A stretch of 64,000 nucleotides of DNA from Mycobacterium sp. AZCC_0083 (GCF_014202335.1 NZ_JACHGP010000004.1:202024-266023); one strand, 5' to 3'; positions 36,980 through 46,806 are shown, counted from the first letter of the stretch. Notes: generated by a model from the letters alone, not told the origin. Translations and numbers: made by a program.

Positions 36980-37651
36980 GTGGCTGAATTCCCGGAGGAC
37001 TCGGTCCCCGGCTTGCGCGAGCGAAAGAAACTACGGACTCGCGCGATTCTGATCGATGCGGCGATGGAGCTCTGTCTGCGCAACGGTTACGAGAGCACGA
37101 CGGTCGAACAGATCGCGGCGGCGGCCGATGTGTCGCCGCGCACGTTCAGTCGGTACTTCGCGACGAAGGACGCTGCGTTCATGACCCTCGTCGAGGACTA
37201 CTCCCACGAGGTGTCGATCGAACTCGAGACGGTGCCAGCGGATGTCGGTCCCCTCGAGGCGTTGCGGCAGGCGCACGTGGCGGTTCTGATGCGGGTGGCG
37301 AGCCGGCAGGTCGGCAGGCTGACCACGGAGCGGATCATCCTCATGTTGCGCGTCATCAACGCCTCCGACACGCTCCGGAGGTCCGCCTTCGAATACCGGC
37401 ACGAGGTGACCGAGGTGATCCTGGCCAAGCGGATGGGCGTCGACGTCGACGACCGCCGCAGGCGTTTGGTCGCATCCATCTTCGCGTCGACGGTCGTGAC
37501 CGCCTGTGGTGATCTCATCACCGATACCGACACGTTCCGGTTGGGCCCGATGGTCATGGTGGATCGCATCAACGAGGCGTTCGGCCAGCTGGCGCTCATC
37601 ACATCGGATCTGCCGGCACCGACGGTCGACTACGAGTCGGTGTATGGCTGA
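36980..37651 (+). CDS. TetR-family transcriptional regulator, tandem copy 1
   Basis: The 223-aa protein has the TetR helix-turn-helix at residues 12-60 ([41 protein letters not shown]) and a ligand-binding C-terminal domain. It is the upstream member of a tandem pair of equal length whose DNA-binding halves are nearly the same. The TAATAT box 7 nt before the GTG suggests a leaderless transcript. The targets might be the MFS upstream or gltA2 downstream; this is not determined. Confidence 0.88.
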   Translation: MAEFPEDSVPGLRERKKLRTRAILIDAAMELCLRNGYESTTVEQIAAAADVSPRTFSRYFATKDAAFMTLVEDYSHEVSIELETVPADVGPLEALRQAHVAVLMRVASRQVGRLTTERIILMLRVINASDTLRRSAFEYRHEVTEVILAKRMGVDVDDRRRRLVASIFASTVVTACGDLITDTDTFRLGPMVMVDRINEAFGQLALITSDLPAPTVDYESVYG

Positions 37652-38315
37652 AACCTCGGTGTCCGGACTACGGGAACGCAAGAAGCTGCGGACGCGCGCG
37701 ACCCTGATAGAGGCGGCGGCCGAGCTTTGCCTTCGGCAGGGGTTCGACAACACCACGGTCGAGCAGATCGCCGCCGCCGCCGACGTCGCGCCACGGACGT
37801 TCAGCCGGTACTTCCCGACCAAGGACTCCGTCATCGCCGCCATCGCCGACGAACTCGACGCCCACATCGCCGGGGCGCTCGAGCATCAGCCCACCGACAT
37901 CACCGAATACGAGGCGCTGTTGCGCGCGCATCTCGAGGTGTTCGGTCCAGCGCTGGACCACCAGACGCAGGCCTTCAAGGGGATGGCGGTGCTGATCCAG
38001 ATCGTCAACGCGTCCTCGTCGTTGAACGCCTCGGCGTTCGCGTTCCAACGGGCCTCGGCCAATGCCTCCGTGGCCGTGCTCAGCAGACGGATGGGCCAGC
38101 CGCCCGACCATCCGGCGGTGCGCATGGTGACCGACGTCTGGACGTTGCTGTTCGCCGCGTCGTTCGCCGGCCTAGGTCAGCCCGGCAACGAACCGATCGA
38201 GTCGAGAATCGTCTGCGACCGGATGTGCGCGAGCTTCGAGCTGTTCCGCAGGTCCTGGTCACCATGGGGACAACCCGAGCGAGAACCCGACTCCAGCCCC
38301 CCGCAAGCGCGCTAA
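37644..38315 (+). CDS. TetR-family transcriptional regulator, tandem copy 2
   Basis: This 223-aa paralogue of the preceding regulator shares [20 protein letters not shown] and [21 protein letters not shown] but has a diverged effector domain. Its ATG (37644) overlaps the last codons of copy 1 by 8 nt, so translation is coupled. Tandem duplication followed by change of ligand specificity is inferred, and heterodimers are possible because the dimer-forming region is partly kept. gltA2 follows after a 69-bp gap. Confidence 0.88.
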   Translation: MAETSVSGLRERKKLRTRATLIEAAAELCLRQGFDNTTVEQIAAAADVAPRTFSRYFPTKDSVIAAIADELDAHIAGALEHQPTDITEYEALLRAHLEVFGPALDHQTQAFKGMAVLIQIVNASSSLNASAFAFQRASANASVAVLSRRMGQPPDHPAVRMVTDVWTLLFAASFAGLGQPGNEPIESRIVCDRMCASFELFRRSWSPWGQPEREPDSSPPQAR

Positions 38316-38384
38316 GTACGAAGCGACTACTTTCTCTAGTGACGGACAGCTCTGTTGCAGTCGACAACCGCAGAAGGGGTTAAC

Positions 38385-39689
38385 GTGCCCGAAAACTCCA
38401 ATTCCGGAGAGGTCGCCAAGCTCGGTTATCCGGGTGGTGAGATCGACTTGGAGATCGTGCAGGCGACCGAGGGGTCCGACGGCATCGCCCTGGGATCGCT
38501 GCTGGCCAAGACCGGATACACCACGTTCGACGGCGGTTTCGTGAACACGTCGGCCACCAAGAGCGCCATCACCTACATCGACGGTGACGCGGGCATTCTG
38601 CGGTATCGCGGCTACCCGATCGAGCAGCTGGCGGAGAAGTCGACCTTCATCGAAGTCAGTTACCTGCTGATCTACGGCGAGCTGCCGACCACCGATCAGC
38701 TGGAGACGTTCACCAACCAGATCCAGCGGCACACCCTTCTGCACGAGGACCTCAAGCGCTTCTTCGACGGCTTCCCGCGCAACGCCCACCCGATGCCGGT
38801 GCTGTCCAGCGCCGTCAACGCGCTGTCGGCGTACTACCAGGACTCGCTCGATCCCCTGGACAAGGCGCAGGTCGAGCTGTCGACGATCCGGCTGCTGGCA
38901 AAGCTGCCCACCATCGCCGCCTACGCCTACAAGAAGTCGGTCGGCCAGCCGTTCCTGTACCCGGACAACTCGTTGACCCTGGTCGAGAACTTCCTCCGGA
39001 TGACGTTCGGATTCCCCGCCGAGCCGTATGAAGTAGATCCCGAGATCGTTCGGGCACTGGACATGCTCTTGATCCTGCACGCCGACCACGAACAGAACTG
39101 CTCGACGTCGACGGTGCGCCTGGTCGGCTCGTCGCAGGCCAACCTGTTCACGTCGATCTCCGGCGGCATCAACGCACTGTGGGGTCCGCTGCACGGCGGC
39201 GCCAACCAGGCGGTGCTCGAGATGCTCGAGGACATCCGCAAGCAGGGCGGCGACGTCCACGAATTCGTCAAGAAGGTCAAGAACAAGGAAGACGGCGTCA
39301 AGCTCATGGGCTTCGGCCACCGGGTCTACAAGAACTACGACCCGCGGGCGCGCATCGTCAAGGAGCAGGCCGACAAGATCCTCGGCAAGCTCGGCGGTGA
39401 CGACGATCTGCTGGCCATCGGCAAGGCGCTCGAAGAGGTCGCGCTGACCGACGAGTACTTCATCGAGCGCAAGCTGTACCCGAACGTCGACTTCTACACC
39501 GGTGTGATCTACCGCGCCCTCGGGTTCCCGACCCGGATGTTCACGGTGCTGTTCGCGCTGGGCCGGCTGCCCGGCTGGATCGCGCACTGGCAAGAGATGC
39601 ACCAGGAGCCCGGCGGCAAGATCGGCAGGCCGCGGCAGATCTACACCGGCTACACCGAGCGCGACTACGGCGCCATCTCCGGCCGCTAG
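38385..39689 (+). CDS. gltA2: Citrate synthase GltA2
   Basis: This is the main TCA-cycle citrate synthase, 434 aa, of the hexameric type-II-like group. Catalytic regions are [28 protein letters not shown] and [14 protein letters not shown]. The GTG at 38385 is preceded by AGAAGGGG, and the next codons give [18 protein letters not shown] as in mycobacterial GltA2 (Rv0896, 431 aa). A separate promoter is expected in the 69-bp gap after the TetR pair. The region after its stop holds a stem-loop. Confidence 0.96.
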   Translation: MPENSNSGEVAKLGYPGGEIDLEIVQATEGSDGIALGSLLAKTGYTTFDGGFVNTSATKSAITYIDGDAGILRYRGYPIEQLAEKSTFIEVSYLLIYGELPTTDQLETFTNQIQRHTLLHEDLKRFFDGFPRNAHPMPVLSSAVNALSAYYQDSLDPLDKAQVELSTIRLLAKLPTIAAYAYKKSVGQPFLYPDNSLTLVENFLRMTFGFPAEPYEVDPEIVRALDMLLILHADHEQNCSTSTVRLVGSSQANLFTSISGGINALWGPLHGGANQAVLEMLEDIRKQGGDVHEFVKKVKNKEDGVKLMGFGHRVYKNYDPRARIVKEQADKILGKLGGDDDLLAIGKALEEVALTDEYFIERKLYPNVDFYTGVIYRALGFPTRMFTVLFALGRLPGWIAHWQEMHQEPGGKIGRPRQIYTGYTERDYGAISGR

Positions 39690-39697
39690 TTCTTTCT

Positions 39698-39724
39698 GCG
39701 AGACCCAACTCACGCCAATCTCGC
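39698..39724 (+). terminator. Stem-loop after gltA2
   Basis: Arms GCGAGA (39698-39703) and TCTCGC (39719-39724) flank a 15-nt loop CCCAACTCACGCCAA, 9 nt after the gltA2 stop. The stem is short and no U-tract follows. The sequence resembles a short hairpin repeat found near other mycobacterial genes, so it may be a dispersed element rather than a terminator. Confidence 0.4.
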
Positions 39725-39739
39725 TTGCATCGAAGATAG

Positions 39740-39753
39740 TTGTAGTTTCACAA
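39740..39753. promoter_or_regulatory. Probable MarR operator upstream of the DHA2 exporter
   Basis: TTGT-N6-ACAA (39740-39753) sits just upstream of the exporter GTG (39761), and ATAGTTGT recurs at 39754-39761. TTCACA-N7-TGTGAA overlaps the start codon. The exporter and a MarR gene form one unit, so autoregulation through this site is likely. Confidence 0.5.
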
Positions 39754-39760
39754 TAGTTGT

Positions 39761-41221
39761 GTGAATGAAACCATCGGGACGCTGAGCCCGCGCCGCAAGG
39801 TCATCGTGCTGATGTCCTGCTGCCTGAGCCTGCTCATCGTCTCGATGGACGCGACGATCGTGAACGTCGCGGTCCCGAACATCCGCGAGGATCTTGGCGC
39901 GTCACCGTCGCAGCTGCAGTGGGTGCTCGACGTCTACACCTTGGTGCTGGCGTCGCTGCTGATGCTGGCCGGTGCGATGGGGGACCGGTTCGGCCGAAGG
40001 CGGGTGTTCCAGATCGGTCTCACCGTGTTCGCGGTGAGCTCGCTGCTGTGCAGCCTGGCGCCCAACGTCGACACACTGATCGCTGCGCGCTTCCTGCAGG
40101 CAATCGGTGGTTCGATGATGAATCCCGTTGCGCTGTCCATCATCTCGCAAGTCTTCACAGGTCGCGTCGAGCGCGCCCGCGCCCTGGGGGTCTGGGGCGC
40201 GGTGGTCGGCATCTCGATGGCTTTGGGGCCGACGGTCGGCGGCCTGCTGATCGAGCTGATCAGCTGGCGGGCGGTGTTCTGGATCAACCTGCCGATCTGT
40301 GTGGCGGCCATCGTGCTGACCGCGGTCTTCGTGCCCGAGACCAAGTCGTTGACGATGCGCAACGTCGACCCGATCGGCCAGGCGCTTGCCGTGGTGTTCC
40401 TGTTCGGCGTGGTGTTCGCGCTCATCGAAGGCCCCGGCCTCGGCTGGACCAACCCTCGCGTCATCGGGGTGGCGGTCGCCGCGGTGCTGGCCTTCATCGC
40501 CTTCCTGCGCTACGAGGCCAGGCGCCACGACCCCTTCATCGACCTGCGCTTCTTCCGAAGCATCCCGTTCGCATCCGCGACCCTGACCGCGGTGTGCGCC
40601 TTCTCGGCGTGGGGTGCGTTCCTGTTCATGATGTCGCTGTACTTGCAGTCCGAGCGGCACTTCAGTGCTCTGCACACCGGCTTGATCTACCTTCCGATCG
40701 CGATCGGAGCGCTGCTGTTCTCCCCGCTGTCCGGGCGACTGGTCGGCAAGCACGGCGCCCGTCCCTCACTGGTGGTGGCCGGCGCGCTCATCACCATTGC
40801 GTCGGCAATGCTGTCGTTCCTGACCGCGACGACCGCGGTGTGGGCGCTGCTCTGCATCTTCGCGGTGTACGGCATCGGCTTCTCGATGGTCAACGCGCCC
40901 ATCACCAACGCGGCGGTCAGCGGGATGCCGTTGGACCGCGCAGGCGCGGCATCTGCCGTGACGTCCACCAGTCGGCAGATCGGCGTCAGCATCGGTGTGG
41001 CGCTGTGTGGCTCGGTCGCCGGAGGAGCGCTGGCGCATACGGGCGGCGACTTCGCCGCAGCGTCGCGACCGCTGTGGTTCGTGTGCGTAGGGCTCGGCGT
41101 CGTCATCTTCGTGCTCGCATTCCTGTCGACGTCGCAGCGGGCGGCCCGGTCCGCGCACCGCGTCGCGCCCCTGATCGCGGGCACGCCAGTCATCGCGGAA
41201 TGTGAGGCTCGTGTCGGATAA
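39761..41221 (+). CDS. DHA2-family (EmrB/QacA-type) drug exporter
   Basis: This 486-aa protein has fourteen predicted membrane segments and the DHA2 motifs: [18 protein letters not shown] in segment 1, motif [11 protein letters not shown], and a motif-C-like stretch [15 protein letters not shown]. The first residues are hydrophilic. It should be a proton-driven multidrug exporter. The GTG start overlaps a repeat-rich operator region. It overlaps the next gene, a MarR regulator, by about 11-20 nt, so the two are co-regulated. Confidence 0.9.
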   Translation: MNETIGTLSPRRKVIVLMSCCLSLLIVSMDATIVNVAVPNIREDLGASPSQLQWVLDVYTLVLASLLMLAGAMGDRFGRRRVFQIGLTVFAVSSLLCSLAPNVDTLIAARFLQAIGGSMMNPVALSIISQVFTGRVERARALGVWGAVVGISMALGPTVGGLLIELISWRAVFWINLPICVAAIVLTAVFVPETKSLTMRNVDPIGQALAVVFLFGVVFALIEGPGLGWTNPRVIGVAVAAVLAFIAFLRYEARRHDPFIDLRFFRSIPFASATLTAVCAFSAWGAFLFMMSLYLQSERHFSALHTGLIYLPIAIGALLFSPLSGRLVGKHGARPSLVVAGALITIASAMLSFLTATTAVWALLCIFAVYGIGFSMVNAPITNAAVSGMPLDRAGAASAVTSTSRQIGVSIGVALCGSVAGGALAHTGGDFAAASRPLWFVCVGLGVVIFVLAFLSTSQRAARSAHRVAPLIAGTPVIAECEARVG

Positions 41222-41630
41222 CCCACTCGCCGACGAGGTTTGGCGCGCGATGACCGCCGTGGTATTCGACAACCGCGACCGCTGGCGGCGCGACGTCGTC
41301 GACGCCAGCGGGCTTCCGTTCAGTAGGGTGCGCGTGATCCGAAGGCTGGCCAAGCGGGCCATGACGGCCAAGCAGATCGCCGAGGCCGCCACCTTGGATG
41401 CGCCCGCCACCACCGTCGCACTGAACGACCTGGAGGACCGCGGACTGATCGTGCGCGAAGCCGATCCGACCAACCGTCGCTCAAAGCTGGTGTCACTCAC
41501 CGAAAGGGGCCGCGAGGTGGTTACGAGGATCGACGAGGTCGACGACCCCGCCCCGCACCCGTTCGCCGCGTTGACCCGGGCCGAACTTCGCACGCTCGAG
41601 ACCATCCTGGCCAAGCTGGCCGCGGATTAG
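41211..41630 (+). CDS. MarR-family regulator of the DHA2 exporter
   Basis: The winged-helix protein of about 139 aa has MTAKQIAEAATLDAPATTVALNDL as helix-turn-helix and the wing VREADPTNRRSKLVSLTERG. GTG 41211 gives [14 protein letters not shown] 41202, three codons earlier, is an alternative. It overlaps the end of the exporter gene, and the upstream operator TTGT-N6-ACAA is its likely target. Typical inducers of such systems are phenolic or drug-like compounds, which is not shown here. Confidence 0.85.
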   Translation: MSDNPLADEVWRAMTAVVFDNRDRWRRDVVDASGLPFSRVRVIRRLAKRAMTAKQIAEAATLDAPATTVALNDLEDRGLIVREADPTNRRSKLVSLTERGREVVTRIDEVDDPAPHPFAALTRAELRTLETILAKLAAD

Positions 41631-41718
41631 CGAACGACGGCCTCGTTATTCGTTGGTCCAGATTCCCGCAGCGTCCTATCCTTGACGGATCATGGGCCGG
41701 CGGGGGGTCGGAAGGACG

Positions 41719-44700
41719 ATGACTACGTGCGGGGCCTGCGGCACTGAACCACGGGAGGGTGCCCGCTTCTGTGACGCGTGCGGTGCGCCTGCCGGATCGG
41801 CTGCGAGCACCGCCGAGTACAAGCAGGTGACGGTGCTGTTCGCCGACGTGGTCGGATCCATGGAATTGGCTACGGAACTCGGACCCGAGCGACTGCGCGA
41901 GATCATGACCGAGCTGTTCAATTCTTCCACCGGCATCGTCCGCCACTACGGCGGCACCGTCGACAAGTTCACCGGCGACGGTCTCATGGCGGTGTTCGGA
42001 GCACCGATCGCCTTGGAAGACCACGCTGTTCGCGCGTGTCGGGCGGCGTTGAACATTCAGCGCGAGGCCGCACATCTGGCTCAGGACGTCGCACAACGCG
42101 ACGGCGAAACGTTCGCCGTGCGGGTCGGATTGAACTCCGGTCAGGTGATCGCCGGTGAAATCGGATCGGGCCCAACGGCGTACACCGCCGTGGGTGAGCA
42201 GGTCGGGATGGCGCAGCGGATGGAGTCCGCCGCTCCGCCGGGTGGTGTGATGGTCTCCGAGTCGACCGCGCAGCTCGTCGGCGACCTGGTGAAACTGAGT
42301 GACCCTGAGCCGGTACGCATCAAGGGCCGCGAGGATCCCGTTCTCGCGCGACGTCTGTTGGCCGTCACCCTGCAGTCCGGCGTGAGCGGCCGGAGTGAGC
42401 TGAGCCTCGTTGGCCGCCGCTGGGAGATACCGGCGGTGGAAGGCATCCTGCAGGGCGCCATCGACGGACACGGTGGGGTGGTCGGTGTCGTTGGCCCTGC
42501 CGGAATGGGCAAGAGCCGCTTCGTTCGCGAAATCGCGTCGATCGCGATCACGAAGGGCGTCGAGGTCATCAGCGCGTATTGCGAATCACATGCGCGCGAA
42601 GTGCCCTTCCACGTCGTCGGCCGGCTGCTCCGTGCGGCCACCGGGGTCGACAAAGCCGATGACGAAACCGCGCGCACCCGATTGCAGGTTCTGGTCCCCG
42701 ACGCCGACCCGCAGGACATGCTGCTGTTCTACGACCTCCTTGGGGTTGCGAATCCGGACGTGGCCATGCCCAGCATCGACCCGGACGCGCGCCGGAGGCG
42801 ACTGACCGCATTGGTCAATGCGGTCTTGCAGGCCCGAGCGACACCGGCCGTCTACGTCATCGAGGACGCCCACTGGATCGACGACGTCAGCGAATCGATG
42901 TTGGCCGACTTCATGGTGGTCATTCCGCAGACCCCGTCGTTGGTGATGGTGACCTATCGTCCCGAATACCGTGGGGCTCTGAGCCGTGTCGCCGGTAGCC
43001 AGACGATTGCGCTTGCGCCGCTGAGTCGGCCGGACTCGGCAGCGTTGATCGCCGAACACCTGGGCACCGATCCGTCGGTGGCGGTACTTGCCGGGACGAT
43101 CGCGGAGAGAGCGGCAGGCAATCCCTTCTTCGCCCAGGAACTGGTGCGTAATCTCGCCGAGCAGGGTGCGCTTCGAGGCGGACGCGGGTCGTACGTCCGC
43201 AACGTCGAGTACACGGACGTCACCATCCCGCCGACCCTGCACGCGACCATCGCTGCCCGCATCGATCGCCTCGACCCCGCGGGCAAGCGCACGCTGAACG
43301 CCGCGGCGGTGATCGGATCCCGGTTCGGCACCGAACTGCTCGTCGCGCTCGGCATCGACGACGTCGTGGACGAACTGGTCGCGGCCGAGTTGATCGACCA
43401 GGTGAAGTTCACCCAGCCCTCGGAGTACGTCTTTCACCACCCGTTGATCCGCGCAGTGGCCTACGAGTCGCAGCTGAAGGCCGACCGTGCAGAACTGCAC
43501 CGACGGCTGGCATCGTCGATCGCGGAGCGCAATCCCGAGGAGGCCGACGAGAACGCCGCGCTGATCGCCGAACACCTGGAATCGGCTGGTGAGAGCCATG
43601 CCGCGTACGTCTGGCACATGCGGGCCGGCGCATGGTCGACCAACCGTGACATCATCGCCGCGCGCACCAGCTGGCACCGGGCGCGAGAAGTCGCAGATGC
43701 CTTGCCCTCAGACGACCCGGATCGCAGGGGGATGCGCATTGCACCCCGAACGCTGCTGTGCGCCACCGCGTATCGAACGGCGACCAACGTCTCTCATTCC
43801 GGCTTCGACGAACTGCGCGAACTGTGCGCCGCGGCGGGTGACAATCGGTCGTTGGCCATCGCGATGCTCGGCCAGATCACGGAGTGCATGCTGCACGGCC
43901 GCGCGCCGGAGGCGGTCCGACTGGTGTCCGAACAGACTGTTCTGCTCGAGACGATCGGAGACCCCGACCTGACTGTCGGGCTGGCCTTCGGCGCAATGGT
44001 CGTCTACCAGGAGACCGGTCAGATGACCGAACTACTGCACTGGACCCAGCGCGCGATCGACCTCGCCGACGGTGATGTCACCAAGGGCGGTTTCGTTCTC
44101 GGGTCGCCGTTGTCTCTGTCGATCCTGTTTCGCGGCCTTGCCCGGTTTTGGCTGGGGATTCCGGGCTGGCGAGCCGATTTCGACGACGCCCTCGCGATGG
44201 CCCGGAATGCCGACGCGCACACCTTCGCCAGCGCCGTCGTATACAAGTACGGCTCCGCGATCGTCAACCGTGTCCTGCTGCCCGACGCCACGGCGGTTCG
44301 TGATCTGGAGGAGGCGCTGGTGATCGCCGTGAACACCGGCGATCACACCACGTTGGCGCTGACCAGGTACATCACCGCCGGCGCCCTCATCGAAAGCGGC
44401 ACCGACCGGGATCGCGGACTGCGATACCTCGCCGAAACGCGCGACCTGTGTCTGAGTGGGCAGTTCTTCGCGACCGAACTGCCGATCGTCGAGATCTACC
44501 TCGCCCGCGAGCGGGTGCGGCAGGGTGATGCCGATGACGCGATTCCGATCATGCGGGCATCGGTGGACACCATCTTCGCCAACGGGCAGTTCGGATTCAG
44601 CGTCATGTGCACCAGCATTCTGGTGGAGACATTGCTCGACCGTGCTGCCGATGGCGACCTGGCGGAGGCGGAGGAGGCGACCGCGAGACTAGCGAACGCG

Positions 44701-44940
44701 ACCATCCAAGATCTGGTGGTGTGCGACGTCACGCTGCTCCGGCTTCGGGCGTTGCTGGCAAGAGCCCGTGGCGATGACACGGCGTATCGGCAGTTTTCCG
44801 ACCGCTACCAGGCGAGGGTGACCAACCTCGGTTTCGAGGGTCACATGGCATTGGCAGAGTCGATGGCCGCAGGTCATCCCTCCAATACCGCCATCGCGGC
44901 GTTGTGTCCGCCGATCCCCGATACGGCGCCGCCCCTGTGA
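41719..44940 (+). CDS. Zinc-ribbon/class III nucleotide cyclase/AAA-ATPase/TPR signalling protein
   Basis: The 1073-aa protein has four regions. Residues 1-25 form a zinc ribbon (Cys4, Cys7, Cys18, Cys21). Residues 33-215 form a class III adenylate/guanylate cyclase domain, with metal Asp43 (FADVVGS), Lys83 and Asp87 (DKFTGDGLMAVFG). Residues 228-560 form a STAND-type ATPase with Walker A GPAGMGKS (259-266) and Walker B YVIEDAHW. A TPR-like helical tail follows. The transition-state motif VNxAxR is VGMAQR here: the Asn is Gly163 while Arg167 is kept, so cyclase activity is doubtful. There is no C-terminal LuxR helix-turn-helix, unlike the Rv0386/Rv1358 relatives. GGAAGGA precedes ATG 41719; ATG 41692 is an alternative. 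The 3' end overlaps the convergent gene by 67 nt. Confidence 0.85.
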   Translation: MTTCGACGTEPREGARFCDACGAPAGSAASTAEYKQVTVLFADVVGSMELATELGPERLREIMTELFNSSTGIVRHYGGTVDKFTGDGLMAVFGAPIALEDHAVRACRAALNIQREAAHLAQDVAQRDGETFAVRVGLNSGQVIAGEIGSGPTAYTAVGEQVGMAQRMESAAPPGGVMVSESTAQLVGDLVKLSDPEPVRIKGREDPVLARRLLAVTLQSGVSGRSELSLVGRRWEIPAVEGILQGAIDGHGGVVGVVGPAGMGKSRFVREIASIAITKGVEVISAYCESHAREVPFHVVGRLLRAATGVDKADDETARTRLQVLVPDADPQDMLLFYDLLGVANPDVAMPSIDPDARRRRLTALVNAVLQARATPAVYVIEDAHWIDDVSESMLADFMVVIPQTPSLVMVTYRPEYRGALSRVAGSQTIALAPLSRPDSAALIAEHLGTDPSVAVLAGTIAERAAGNPFFAQELVRNLAEQGALRGGRGSYVRNVEYTDVTIPPTLHATIAARIDRLDPAGKRTLNAAAVIGSRFGTELLVALGIDDVVDELVAAELIDQVKFTQPSEYVFHHPLIRAVAYESQLKADRAELHRRLASSIAERNPEEADENAALIAEHLESAGESHAAYVWHMRAGAWSTNRDIIAARTSWHRAREVADALPSDDPDRRGMRIAPRTLLCATAYRTATNVSHSGFDELRELCAAAGDNRSLAIAMLGQITECMLHGRAPEAVRLVSEQTVLLETIGDPDLTVGLAFGAMVVYQETGQMTELLHWTQRAIDLADGDVTKGGFVLGSPLSLSILFRGLARFWLGIPGWRADFDDALAMARNADAHTFASAVVYKYGSAIVNRVLLPDATAVRDLEEALVIAVNTGDHTTLALTRYITAGALIESGTDRDRGLRYLAETRDLCLSGQFFATELPIVEIYLARERVRQGDADDAIPIMRASVDTIFANGQFGFSVMCTSILVETLLDRAADGDLAEAEEATARLANATIQDLVVCDVTLLRLRALLARARGDDTAYRQFSDRYQARVTNLGFEGHMALAESMAAGHPSNTAIAALCPPIPDTAPPL

Positions 44941-46436
44941 GAAGCCGAGCCGCACAACAGGATTCGGTCGTGCGGGGTGGCCACCCCCCAGCGCTGGGCA
45001 GGAGTCTCCAGTGGCGCGTCGTCCTCGACGAACGGCCAGCGCAGAGCTCCGTGGAAGATGTTGCCCGCCGTCATGCCGAGCGCGTCCTCCAGATCCGCCG
45101 TGGTCTTCGCCTCGATGCAGGGTCTGCCGTGCGCGTCGTTCATCACCACGTCCCGGATGGGCTCGGCGAGAACGGAATCCAGCGATGTCAGGACGGCGTC
45201 GGTCAGTCGTGCCCGCACGTCGTCGGGATCGGCGCCTGCCAGAAGATGATGCGGGGTGTGCAGGCCGAACACCGTGAGAGTCTGCGCGCCTGAACGCGAG
45301 AGTTCGTCGGACAGGATCGTCGGATCTCTCAGCGAGTGGCAGTAGATCTCACACGGCAGTGGATCGGGCACCGCACCTGCGACGGCCCGGTCGTATGCGG
45401 CGTCGAGTTGGCTGAGGTTCTCGTTGATGTGGAAGGTGCCGCTGAAAGCCTGTTCGGGACGCACGGTTTCGTCACGCAGCCGCGGTAGTCGTCGCAGCAT
45501 CAGGTTTACCTTGACCTGAGCGCCCGGCGCCTGCGTGGGCTCCGGTTCGCCGAGTAGCCGCGCCAGAACCGTCGGGGTCACCCCGGCCAGCACGGTCTGC
45601 CCGTGGATCCGGCGTTCGGTCCCGTCGTGGCGGTAGGTGACCTCGCCGTCGGGGGTGAGCGCGTGAACGTCGGCGCCGGTGACGATGTCGGCGCCATGCC
45701 CGAATGCCGCTGCGGCGAGCGCGCCACTCACCGCGCCCATGCCGCCGATCGGGACGTCCCAGTCGCCGGTGCCGCCGCCGAGCAGGTGGTAGAGGAAGCA
45801 CACGTTCTGCGCCAGTGACGGGTCGTCGGTGCGGGCGAAGGTACCGATCAACGCGTCGGTGGCCATCACGCCGCGGACCAGGTCGTTGCGCACCGCACCG
45901 GTGATCGCGTCGCCGATGGGCCTGGCGATCATCTCGTCCCATGCGGTGGCGGCGTCGGGATCGCCACATGCCAGCACGTGGTCCCGCGAGGTGCGTCTGG
46001 TCTGCAGCGGCTCGGTCAACGTCGGCCACAGCCGCCCGGTGACGGTGCGGCAGCGGCGATAGAACTCGTCGAAACCCGGTTGATCATCGGCCGCGCCGAC
46101 GGCGTCGAACGTACTGTGCCGCCCCACCAGCAGGCCGGTCTCACCCGCGGTCGCGGGGTTCGGGGTGTAGGACGAATCGCGGCGGCGGGACAGCCGAACC
46201 CGGGCCCCGAGATCGTCGAGGATGCGCTTCGGCAGCAGGCTGACGAGGTAGGAGTAGCGCGACAGCCGGGCGTCCACGCCGTCGAACGCGTGCGCCGAGA
46301 CGGCGGCGCCCCCGACGTGATTCAGCCGCTCGAGTACCCGCACCGTGCGGCCCGCTCGCGCCAGGTAGGCCGCGGCGACGAGGCCGTTGTGACCGCCGCC
46401 GATGATGACGACGTCGAAGCGATCGTCCGACGTCAT
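44874..46436 (-). CDS. Phytoene dehydrogenase-like FAD oxidoreductase (Rv0897c-like)
   Basis: This 520-aa flavoprotein begins with an FAD Rossmann motif DVVIIGGGHNGLVAAAYLARAG and ends with a second FAD-contact block HDRILLCGSASHRGGAVSGIGGHNA. This is the layout of the phytoene dehydrogenase/amine-oxidase-related NAD(P)/FAD family. The natural substrate is not known. The ATG at 46434-46436 lies inside the first of three 30-bp tandem repeats. It shares 67 nt of its 3' coding end with the convergent cyclase gene. It corresponds to Rv0897c. Confidence 0.88.
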   Translation of the reverse strand: MTSDDRFDVVIIGGGHNGLVAAAYLARAGRTVRVLERLNHVGGAAVSAHAFDGVDARLSRYSYLVSLLPKRILDDLGARVRLSRRRDSSYTPNPATAGETGLLVGRHSTFDAVGAADDQPGFDEFYRRCRTVTGRLWPTLTEPLQTRRTSRDHVLACGDPDAATAWDEMIARPIGDAITGAVRNDLVRGVMATDALIGTFARTDDPSLAQNVCFLYHLLGGGTGDWDVPIGGMGAVSGALAAAAFGHGADIVTGADVHALTPDGEVTYRHDGTERRIHGQTVLAGVTPTVLARLLGEPEPTQAPGAQVKVNLMLRRLPRLRDETVRPEQAFSGTFHINENLSQLDAAYDRAVAGAVPDPLPCEIYCHSLRDPTILSDELSRSGAQTLTVFGLHTPHHLLAGADPDDVRARLTDAVLTSLDSVLAEPIRDVVMNDAHGRPCIEAKTTADLEDALGMTAGNIFHGALRWPFVEDDAPLETPAQRWGVATPHDRILLCGSASHRGGAVSGIGGHNAAMAVLEG

Positions 46437-46524
46437 GTCACCGAGGCGAGCGAAGCGACGGGAGATGTCACCGAGGCGAGCGAAGCGACGGGAGATGTCA
46501 CCGAGGCGAGCGAAGCGACGGGGG
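46435..46524. repeat. Three tandem 30-bp repeats at a gene start
   Basis: The unit occurs at 46435-46464, 46465-46494 and 46495-46524; the first two copies are identical and the third differs at one base. The core is GAGGCGAGCGAAGCGACGG. The array begins on the ATG of the Rv0897c-like gene and ends 15 nt before the stop of the DUF2630 gene, so it fills the gap between them. No spacers exist, so it is not a CRISPR. Confidence 0.9.
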
Positions 46525-46539
46525 ACGTCATGGCTGCGG

Positions 46540-46788
46540 TCAGTTCAGGTAGCCCTCGACCTGATCGGGCGGACGCACCTGAGCCTGATCGGGATCCTGG
46601 CCGGTCCCACGAAGGGCCCGGCGTTGCCGAAGCAGGTCCCAACACTGGTCGAGCTGAACTTCCACGGCGCGCAGCCGTTGATGTTCCTCGGTTTCGTCGA
46701 TCTCGCGGTGTTGCACCTTGGCCCGGAGCTCGCGCTCTTCGGCGACGAGCTGGTTGACCTCGGCGAGAATGTCACGGTCCTTGTCCAC
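46540..46788 (-). CDS. DUF2630 protein (Rv0898c-like)
   Basis: The 82-aa, charged, largely helical protein matches the small actinobacterial DUF2630 family (DKDRDILAEVNQLVAEEREL, ERELRAKVQHREIDETEEH, EVQLDQCWDLLRQRRALR). A coiled coil is likely between residues 5 and 60. The GTG start at 46788 leads an operon with the Rv0897c-like gene. Function is unknown. It is divergent from the FKBP gene, with 31 bp between starts. Confidence 0.82.
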   Translation of the reverse strand: MDKDRDILAEVNQLVAEERELRAKVQHREIDETEEHQRLRAVEVQLDQCWDLLRQRRALRGTGQDPDQAQVRPPDQVEGYLN

Positions 46789-46806
46789 GCGACCAGTCTG
46801 CCCGAC

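Noticed and set aside
38259..39713. Long open frame of 484 codons on the strand opposite gltA2
   Set aside because: It is the antisense shadow of a highly conserved enzyme gene in GC-rich DNA; its translation has no recognisable domain.
46435..46524. CRISPR-like array of 30-bp repeats
   Set aside because: The three units are contiguous with no spacers and no cas genes are near.
46433..46645. Small gene encoding a triple SPVASLASVT repeat
   Set aside because: The frame arises from the 30-bp tandem repeats and overlaps the DUF2630 gene; no ribosome site.
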